From NCBI RefSeq assembly GCF_947258525.1, contig NZ_CAMYIP010000157.1, forward strand, positions 27,549 through 69,236: 41,688 nucleotides of DNA, read 5' to 3'. Position 1 is the stretch's first letter, and every line of letters begins with the position of its first letter. Origin of the DNA: an uncultured Eudoraea sp. GTDB taxonomy: Bacteria > Bacteroidota > Bacteroidia > Flavobacteriales > Flavobacteriaceae. A program made the translations under genes and the position numbers. Under the pieces are notes generated by a model that ran no database searches, had not been told where the DNA came from, and saw only the letters and a program-made list of their open reading frames with translations. Shown here in pieces: positions 35,821 through 41,688 of the stretch.

Positions 35821-36849
35821 TTATTTGATAAGAATACTTTTGTAGCGTTCCAGATTTTTAAGTGCTATACCTGTTCCTCTTACTACTGCTCTTAATGGAT
35901 CTTCCGCAATATAGACCGGCAAATCTGTCTTTTGGGATAACCTTCTGTCTAATCCGCGAAGCATAGATCCGCCGCCGGCAAGGTAAATACCTGTATTATA
36001 GATATCAGCCGCCAATTCCGGAGGAGTTTGTGATAAAGTTTCCATCACGGCGTCTTCTACTCTTAAAATAGACTTGTCCAGAGCTTTGGCAATTTCTCTA
36101 AATGAAATAGAGACCTGTTTTGGTTTTCCGGTAAGCAAATCCCGACCTTGCACAGACATTTCGTCTGGTGGAGATTGAAGGTCCTCGGTCGCAGATCCTA
36201 TTGTTATTTTAATGTTCTCTGCGGTACTTTCTCCTACATAAAGATTATGTTGAGTACGCATATAGTAGATAATATCATTGGTGAATACATCACCGGCTAT
36301 TTTAACCGATTTGTCACAAACAATACCTCCTAAAGCAATTACTGCTATTTCGGTTGTTCCACCACCTATATCCACAATCATATTACCCTTAGGCTGCATA
36401 ATATCCAGGCCAATTCCTATAGCTGCAGCCATAGGTTCATGGATAAGATAAACTTCCTTACCGTTGACCCGCTCTGCAGATTCCTTTACCGCACGCATTT
36501 CCACCTCTGTAATACCTGAAGGAATACATATAACCATTCGCAATGCAGGTGGGAACCATTTTTTCTTCAAAGCAGGAATGTTCTTAATGAACATATTGAT
36601 CATCTTTTCAGATGCATCAAAATCTGCGATAACTCCATCCTTAAGAGGGCGGATAGTTTTAATGTTTTCGTGGGTTTTACCTTGCATCATATTGGCCTCC
36701 TTGCCCACTGCTATTATTTTACCTGTGATCCTGTCTCTTGCAACAATAGACGGACTGTCTACTACTACCTTGTCTGCATGTATAATAAGAGTATTTGCAG
36801 TGCCCAGGTCTATAGCTATTTCTTCAGTTAAGAAATCAAAAAATCCCAT
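35821..36849 (-). CDS. mreB: Actin-like cell-shape protein MreB
   Basis: 342 residues. ATP-binding motifs IAIDLGTANT (about 11-20), EPMAAAIGIG, IVDIGGGTTEIAV and YLAGGGSMLRGL match MreB closely. Forms membrane-bound filaments that steer cell-wall synthesis. Starts MGFFDF, with an amphipathic N-terminus (FFDFLTEEIA). First gene of the mreBCD-mrdA-rodA set. Confidence 0.97.
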   Translation of the reverse strand: MGFFDFLTEEIAIDLGTANTLIIHADKVVVDSPSIVARDRITGKIIAVGKEANMMQGKTHENIKTIRPLKDGVIADFDASEKMINMFIKNIPALKKKWFPPALRMVICIPSGITEVEMRAVKESAERVNGKEVYLIHEPMAAAIGIGLDIMQPKGNMIVDIGGGTTEIAVIALGGIVCDKSVKIAGDVFTNDIIYYMRTQHNLYVGESTAENIKITIGSATEDLQSPPDEMSVQGRDLLTGKPKQVSISFREIAKALDKSILRVEDAVMETLSQTPPELAADIYNTGIYLAGGGSMLRGLDRRLSQKTDLPVYIAEDPLRAVVRGTGIALKNLERYKSILIK

Positions 36850-36891
36850 TCGCGTTTGTTTGGTTTCGGTTTAAAAGGTGCATTTCATCGA

Positions 36892-36899
36892 CAAAAGTA
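36892..36899 (-). promoter_or_regulatory. Candidate -7 box (TACTTTTG) for mreB
   Basis: An exact TAnnTTTG on the minus strand in the 56-base gap between purH and mreB, 42 bases upstream of the mreB ATG. No consensus -33 TTTG at 19 bases. If real, mreB has its own start separate from purH. Confidence 0.4.
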
Positions 36900-36905
36900 G
36901 TAAAA

Positions 36906-38438
36906 TTAATGCTTAAAATGACGAGTACCCGTCATTACCATTGACATTCCATTTTTGTCACAATAATCGATACTTAATTGATCCTTAATTGAGCCTCCCG
37001 GTTGTATAACGCTCTTTATCCCATTATTGCCTGAAATCTCCACGCAATCCGGAAATGGAAAAAATGCATCACTCGCCATTACGGCTCCTTCTAAATTAAA
37101 ATTAAAGGTTTTGGCTTTATGGATAGCCTGGTTTAAGGCATCAACCCTTGAGGTTTGTCCGGTACCGCTCGCGCATAACTGTTTGTTCTTGGCCAATACA
37201 ATGGTATTAGATTTAGTGTGTTTACAAAGTTTAGACGCAAAAATGAGGTCATCTAGTTCCTCCTGGCTAGGTTTCTTTGTGGTTACATATTCCAGATCAT
37301 CAAGCGTATCGGTCTTAAAATCTTTATCCTGAAGAAGAAATCCATTTAAACATGTTCTTACCAGCATATCTGGTAGCGGTGTTTCTTTCTGTATTAAAAC
37401 GATTCTGTTTTTCTTACCTTTTAAAATACTTAATGCCTCATCATCGTAACTGGGAGCAATAACTACTTCACAGAATAATTTATGTATTTCCTGAGCTGTT
37501 GGAACATCAATTTTCACATTACTGATCAATATACCTCCGAATGCAGATATCGGATCTCCTGCCAGCGCATCAACATAAGCTTGGTGTATGGTGCTTCTGG
37601 TAGCTAATCCACATGCATTGTTGTGTTTAAGAATGGCGAAGGTAGGGTCGTCATTTTTAAATTCATTCATAAGATTTATAGCGGCGTCCACATCCAATAA
37701 ATTATTGTAGGACAGCTCCTTGCCGTGTAATTTATCGAACATGGCCTCAAAATCTCCAAAATAGAATCCTTTTTGGTGTGGGTTTTCACCATATCGCAAA
37801 ACTTTCGCATTGGTTTCGCTAATTTTTAAGGCCGGCTCTTTGTGCTCCTTGTTGAAGTAATTGAAAATTGCTGTATCGTAATGCGAGGAAACATTAAATG
37901 CTTTTGTGGCGAAATGTCTTCGGTCGTTCTCAGTACTTTCCCCTCCGGTGGCAGTGATTAGTTCCAGGAATTCACTGTAATCTTCCATGGATGAAACACA
38001 TAAAACATCTTTATAATTTTTGGCAGCAGCTCTTATGAGTGATATTCCACCAATATCAATCTTTTCTATAATTTCCTGTTCAGATGCACCTCCTGATACC
38101 GTTTTTTCAAAAGGGTAGAGGTCAACAATAATTACATCCAGCTGGGGGATATCAAACTCTTCCAGTTGAGCTACATCACCTTCGTTATCCTGCCTGTTTA
38201 AAATACCCCCAAAAACTTTTGGATGAAGTGTTTTTACTCTTCCACCCAAAATAGAAGGATAGCTGGTTACTTCTTCAACAGGAATTACTTCAATTCCCAA
38301 TTCCCTGATAAATTTTTCGGTGCCCCCAGTGGAGTAGATTGAAATTCCGAGCTCGTTAAATTTCCGTACAATTGGTTCCAGGCCATCTTTGTGAAATACT
38401 GAAATTAAGGCCGAGTTAATTTTTTTTGTAGTGCTCAT
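36906..38438 (-). CDS. purH: Bifunctional AICAR formyltransferase / IMP cyclohydrolase
   Basis: About 510 residues from the ATG at 38438 (MSTTKKINSALISVF). The frame opens twelve codons earlier, but those residues do not belong to the family. N-terminal cyclohydrolase (about 1-200; STGGT, GGRVKTLHPKVFGGIL, VDLYPF) and C-terminal formyltransferase (LRYGENPHQ, ILKHNNACG, SDAFFPFPD). Performs the last two steps of purine synthesis to IMP. Not functionally linked to mreB, only next to it. Confidence 0.96.
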   Translation of the reverse strand: MSTTKKINSALISVFHKDGLEPIVRKFNELGISIYSTGGTEKFIRELGIEVIPVEEVTSYPSILGGRVKTLHPKVFGGILNRQDNEGDVAQLEEFDIPQLDVIIVDLYPFEKTVSGGASEQEIIEKIDIGGISLIRAAAKNYKDVLCVSSMEDYSEFLELITATGGESTENDRRHFATKAFNVSSHYDTAIFNYFNKEHKEPALKISETNAKVLRYGENPHQKGFYFGDFEAMFDKLHGKELSYNNLLDVDAAINLMNEFKNDDPTFAILKHNNACGLATRSTIHQAYVDALAGDPISAFGGILISNVKIDVPTAQEIHKLFCEVVIAPSYDDEALSILKGKKNRIVLIQKETPLPDMLVRTCLNGFLLQDKDFKTDTLDDLEYVTTKKPSQEELDDLIFASKLCKHTKSNTIVLAKNKQLCASGTGQTSRVDALNQAIHKAKTFNFNLEGAVMASDAFFPFPDCVEISGNNGIKSVIQPGGSIKDQLSIDYCDKNGMSMVMTGTRHFKH

Positions 38439-38471
38439 TTTGTAGTGCTTAAATAGAATAGCCAAAGGAAA

Positions 38472-38479
38472 CAAATGTA
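38472..38479 (-). promoter_or_regulatory. Candidate -7 box (TACATTTG) for purH
   Basis: An exact TAnnTTTG on the minus strand, 33 bases upstream of the purH ATG at 38438, a normal leader length. No TTTG at the 19-base spacing. This position also supports the downstream ATG as the true start. Confidence 0.45.
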
Positions 38480-38531
38480 ATTTTTTTGAAGCTATTATTT
38501 AGAGAGTGTTATTAACAAAAGAGTTAAAGTT

Positions 38532-38984
38532 TTAAAGAATTTTCGCTACCTCCTTATTTATAAATTCTAAAAATCTTTCATCTTCTTGTGTAAATGGGTC
38601 AGAGGTATTGGAATCGATATCAATTTGGCCAATATTCTCACCATTTACAAAAAGGGGGACAACGATTTCTGCCTTTACGTTTATACTGCAGGCGATATAA
38701 TTATCCTGTGCTTTAACATCGGGCACAACAAAGTTTTCATTGCTCAGGGCTACCTGCCCGCAAATTCCTTTCCCAAAAGGAATAATAGTATGGTCTGTTG
38801 GAGCACCCTTATATGGCCCGAGTTTTAACTCTGCTTTGTTGCCATTTTTAAAGTAAAACCCCACCCAGTCGTAATATGGGACTGACTCCTGAAGAAGATC
38901 ACATACTTGCTGCAGGCGTAAATTTACCTCTACATTTTTATGATTCAGTATGGATTCCACTTTTGGCCGTAATGCATTTAACAT
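38532..38984 (-). CDS. GAF-domain protein, free methionine-R-sulfoxide reductase-like
   Basis: 150 residues forming a single GAF domain. Close to fRMsr: YYDWVGFYF, LGPYKG, IPFGKGICGQ, NYIACSI and IGQIDIDS. Two of the three family cysteines are kept, Cys75 (GICG) and Cys99 (IACS), spaced 24 as in the known enzyme. The third, 10 residues before Cys75, is His65. The catalytic Cys and the one used for the disulfide are therefore present, but the extra resolving Cys is not. Activity is likely but not certain. Confidence 0.8.
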   Translation of the reverse strand: MLNALRPKVESILNHKNVEVNLRLQQVCDLLQESVPYYDWVGFYFKNGNKAELKLGPYKGAPTDHTIIPFGKGICGQVALSNENFVVPDVKAQDNYIACSINVKAEIVVPLFVNGENIGQIDIDSNTSDPFTQEDERFLEFINKEVAKIL

Positions 38985-39125
38985 TGATGTATTTTTTGTA
39001 AAAGTATTTAAAATGAAAATTTAAATTAAATCGATTTTAGTAAAACTTATCTAAATAATTTGCCAAATTAATGCAAGTCAACCTTTAAACTTATGTTAAT
39101 CAAAGCAATAAAAAACAATTTTTAG

Positions 39126-39133
39126 TAGTTTTG
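39126..39133 (+). promoter_or_regulatory. Candidate -7 box (TAGTTTTG) for HYC_CC_PP gene
   Basis: An exact TAnnTTTG ending 8 bases before the ATG at 39142. No -33 TTTG at normal spacing. The message would have a very short leader. Confidence 0.35.
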
Positions 39134-39141
39134 TATTAATA

Positions 39142-39564
39142 ATGAAGGAAACTTTGCGTCAAATAGCATCATTTTGCATGGCTCTAATGGTCTTGTTCTC
39201 TACCCTCTCTTTTACGGTAGATATGCATTATTGTGGGGATCAGCTGGTTGATTACAGTTTTTTTGAGGCCGCAGACCGCTGTTCAATGGCAGCAAGTTCT
39301 TCTGCATCACCAGGAGAGAATTCTGTTATGCAAATGGAGATGGACTGCTGCACCGATTTAGAAATAGTAATGGAGGGCCAGGATGACCTTAAAATCTCTA
39401 TCGATCAATTAACCTTTGAGCAACAGATCTTTGTTTCAACATTCTTTTACACCTATATAAACTTATTTAAAGGAGTTGATAAAGACACAAATTCCTTTAA
39501 GGAGTATTCTCCGCCACCCCTGATCAGGGACATTCAGATTCTGGATCAGACCTTTCTCATTTGA
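39142..39564 (+). CDS. HYC_CC_PP family protein (heavy-metal locus)
   Basis: 140 residues with an N-terminal signal or anchor (about 7-25). The three motifs that name the family are visible: HYC (His29-Cys31), CC (Cys69-Cys70) and PP (124-126). The Cys and His residues and a Met-rich stretch (VMQMEMDCC) suggest binding of a soft metal such as copper in the periplasm. It lies 111 bases ahead of a CusA/CzcA-type pump. The metal and biochemical role are inferred from context. Confidence 0.85.
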   Translation: MKETLRQIASFCMALMVLFSTLSFTVDMHYCGDQLVDYSFFEAADRCSMAASSSASPGENSVMQMEMDCCTDLEIVMEGQDDLKISIDQLTFEQQIFVSTFFYTYINLFKGVDKDTNSFKEYSPPPLIRDIQILDQTFLI

Positions 39565-39583
39565 TTTTTAAACATTGAAATTA

Positions 39584-39615
39584 AAGCCCGACAGTTGAGA
39601 CTGTAAAGTGGGCTT
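39584..39615 (+). promoter_or_regulatory. Imperfect hairpin between HYC_CC_PP and RND pump genes
   Basis: AAGCCC (39584-39589) pairs with GGGCTT (39610-39615). Inside, ACAGT (39591-39595) pairs with ACTGT (39600-39604) around the loop TGAG. No T-run follows, so it is not a normal terminator. It may be an mRNA-processing or attenuation element. Confidence 0.35.
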
Positions 39616-39675
39616 AACGTGTTGATATAGTTTTTTGATCAACTCTAGTTTCTAACTGTTTAATAATCAATTCAT

Positions 39676-41688
39676 ATGCTAAATAAGAGCATTAAATACC
39701 TTATAAATAATAAACTGATAGCTGTTCTGATGCTCGTCCTTTTTGTAGGATGGGGCATTGTTAACGCCCCTTTTAACTGGAAGATTGGATTTTTACCCAG
39801 TAATCCCGTGGCGGTGGATGCTATTCCAGATATAGGTGAGAACCAACAAATAGTTTTTACCAAATGGGCCGGACGTTCTCCTCAGGATATTGAAGACCAG
39901 ATCTCCTATCCGTTGACCACCTCATTATTGGGAATTCCGGGAGTCAGAACCATACGCAGTTCCTCTATGTTCGGGTTTTCGAGCATCTACATCATTTTTG
40001 AAGAGGATGTTGAATTCTATTGGAGCCGCAGCCGGATTCTTGAAAAGTTGAATTCCCTGCCTGGTAATTTATTGCCGGAAGGAGTAAATCCTGCTCTTGG
40101 CCCTGACGCAACGGGCCTGGGACAAATATTCTGGTACACATTGGAAGGTAGGGATAAAGAAGGAAATGTCACAGGCGGCTGGGATTTGCAGGAATTGCGA
40201 AGTCTTCAGGATTACTATGTAAAATTCGGCCTTTCTGCAGCGAGTGGCGTATCCGAGGTAGCTTCTATCGGTGGTTATGTGCAGGAATACCAGATTGATG
40301 TGAACCCCGAATTGATGAAACAATATAATATTGGTCTTCATCAGGTGGTCAATGCAGTCAAAAAGAGCAATCGTGATATTGGTGCACAGACCCTGGAAAT
40401 CAATCAGGCTGAATACCTCGTGAGAGGTCTTGGTTATGTCAAATCTTTAGAAGACATTAAAAATGCCGTAATCACCGCAGAGGATTTCACTTCCGTTCGT
40501 ATAAAGGATATTTCCAATGTTTCGCTAGGCCCGGCAGTACGCCGCGGCATTCTCGATAAGGAAGGTGCAGAAGTTGTTGGAGGTGTCGTCGTAGCTAGAT
40601 ATGGAGCAAACCCATTAGAGGTTATCAATAATGTAAAGGAAAAAATAAAGGAACTAAGTTCTGGATTACCATCCAAAGAATTGGCAGACGGCAGGACATC
40701 TCAATTAACCATTGTGCCTTTTTATGACCGTACGGAACTGATACAGGAAACCCTGGGAACGCTCAATGACGCCTTGACCCTGGAAATACTGATTACTATA
40801 TTGGTGATCATTGTTATGGTATTCAACCTACGGGCTTCTATTCTTATATCAGGTTTGCTGCCGGTGGCGGTTTTGATGGTTTTTGTTGCAATGAAACTTT
40901 TTAATGTGGATGCCAATATTGTGGCGCTTTCCGGGATCGCAATCGCAATCGGAACAATGGTGGACGTTGGTGTTATCCTCTCTGAGAATATCATTCGACA
41001 TCTGGACGAAGATGGAGAAAAGCTTCCTATAAATACAGTTGTCTATAATGCAACAGCCGAAGTTTCAGGTGCTATAGTAACTGCAGTGATGACCACTATT
41101 ATCAGTTTTATCCCCGTGTTTACCATGATAGGGGCAGAAGGGAAATTGTTCCGACCATTGGCCTTTACCAAGACCTTTGCGTTGACGGCATCCATCATCG
41201 TCGCCCTGTTTCTTATCCCGCCTTTCGCCTCCTTTTTGTTCAGGAAGAAACGAAGCAAGAGTATCATAGGCTATGTATTCAGTATCCTGCTCATCGTTGC
41301 AGGGCTTATCGCCGTTGTATACGGGTATTGGTTGGGGTTGGTGCTTATGGCCTTTGGAACGGTTCGGCCTTTAAAGAACGCTGAGTTGGCGGGAAGCTTA
41401 TTCGGGGGATTCTCCCTATCCGACAAACAGGCCAACCTGATGAACATCATTATCTCGGCTACGGCTATCGTATTCCTGTTGGCGACTTATTGGCGGCCTT
41501 TGGGGTTTGACCGCAACATTGTTATGAATCTGCTTTTTGTGGGATTCATTTGTTTTGGGCTGTTAGGTGCGTTTATCCTTTTTAGAAAAAATTATACGGG
41601 TATTCTTCTATGGGCATTACGCAACAAACTACTGTTCCTATCCATTCCCTCTCGAATAAAAAAATTAAAAAAAAATATTCCGCTGAAA
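39676..41688 (+). CDS. cusA: CusA/CzcA-type heavy-metal RND efflux pump (partial)
   Basis: Open from the ATG at 39676 to the window end (671 codons, no stop). An inner-membrane proton antiporter of the HME-RND group. N-terminal helix (about 13-30), periplasmic porter region with DAIPDIGENQQIV, WAGRSPQDIEDQI, PGVRTIRSSSMFG and PEGVNPALGPDATGLGQIF, then the transmembrane block with GTMVDVGVILSENIIRHL (Gly426 onward, the proton-relay motif). It exports Cu/Ag or Zn/Co/Cd class ions; which one is unclear. G+C is visibly higher than the neighbours (62 of 120 bases at 41281-41400), suggesting recent acquisition. The final 13 residues are lysine-rich where a membrane helix is expected. Confidence 0.92.
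   Translation, partial: MLNKSIKYLINNKLIAVLMLVLFVGWGIVNAPFNWKIGFLPSNPVAVDAIPDIGENQQIVFTKWAGRSPQDIEDQISYPLTTSLLGIPGVRTIRSSSMFGFSSIYIIFEEDVEFYWSRSRILEKLNSLPGNLLPEGVNPALGPDATGLGQIFWYTLEGRDKEGNVTGGWDLQELRSLQDYYVKFGLSAASGVSEVASIGGYVQEYQIDVNPELMKQYNIGLHQVVNAVKKSNRDIGAQTLEINQAEYLVRGLGYVKSLEDIKNAVITAEDFTSVRIKDISNVSLGPAVRRGILDKEGAEVVGGVVVARYGANPLEVINNVKEKIKELSSGLPSKELADGRTSQLTIVPFYDRTELIQETLGTLNDALTLEILITILVIIVMVFNLRASILISGLLPVAVLMVFVAMKLFNVDANIVALSGIAIAIGTMVDVGVILSENIIRHLDEDGEKLPINTVVYNATAEVSGAIVTAVMTTIISFIPVFTMIGAEGKLFRPLAFTKTFALTASIIVALFLIPPFASFLFRKKRSKSIIGYVFSILLIVAGLIAVVYGYWLGLVLMAFGTVRPLKNAELAGSLFGGFSLSDKQANLMNIIISATAIVFLLATYWRPLGFDRNIVMNLLFVGFICFGLLGAFILFRKNYTGILLWALRNKLLFLSIPSRIKKLKKNIPLK

Overview
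The window looks like chromosome from a marine-type member of the Flavobacteriaceae (Bacteroidetes). The evidence is the low G+C, the family-typical proteins (HYC_CC_PP protein, GYDIA-motif GHMP kinase, DUF6326, IntDOT-like tyrosine recombinase, CTP-type S41 protease), start codons preceded by A/T-rich sequence instead of strong Shine-Dalgarno sites, and a well-formed Bacteroidetes sigma-type promoter (TTTG-N19-TAnnTTTG) in front of tRNA-Phe. No database search was possible; family names come from recognising motifs and overall sequence.

Layout. (1) 1-5300 is an accessory segment next to a tRNA-Arg(CCU) gene. It holds an IntDOT-like integrase with repeat-rich flanks, a broken medium-chain alcohol dehydrogenase/quinone oxidoreductase, a DUF6326 membrane protein, a START-like lipoprotein, a Crp/Fnr-family regulator and a small membrane protein. 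(2) 5308-5855 holds a minus-strand tRNA-Phe(GAA) followed by about 2.6 tandem copies of a 191-base unit. Each unit carries the last 15 bases of the tRNA gene (counting the base after the discriminator) plus a strong terminator. (3) 6001-13724 is a plus-strand envelope cluster: coaX, an outer-membrane barrel, a TPR protein, lptC, a two-helix membrane protein, a CNNM/CBS/CorC protein with a TTG start, and a PpiD-like chaperone. (4) 13812-16072 is a minus-strand pair, GHMP kinase and class II HMG-CoA reductase, for the mevalonate pathway. (5) 16238-21711 is a dipeptide-use locus: DPP-IV, a broken POT transporter and an intact POT transporter. (6) 21713-26629, minus strand: a ComEC-like protein, an NlpC/P60 lipoprotein, lpxB, a small membrane protein and surE. 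(7) A Prc-like protease (plus), msrA/msrB (minus) and a secreted or anchored nuclease (plus). (8) 31258-38984, minus strand: the elongasome set rodA, mrdA, mreD, mreC, mreB, then purH and a GAF-type methionine sulfoxide reductase relative. (9) 39142-end, plus strand: a HYC_CC_PP protein and the start of a CusA/CzcA-type heavy-metal RND pump that runs off the window.

Most of the window is conserved core: envelope biogenesis (LptC, LpxB, PpiD, Mre/Rod/PBP2), isoprenoid precursors, peptide scavenging and methionine repair. The unusual parts are the first 5.9 kb, which has two tRNA genes, integrase, repeats and palindromes, and the two genes at 1787-2724 and 18420-19873. Both of those are broken by an internal deletion plus frameshift, with an in-frame TAG at the junction. 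I saw no CRISPR array, rRNA operon, prophage structural genes or clear new defence system.
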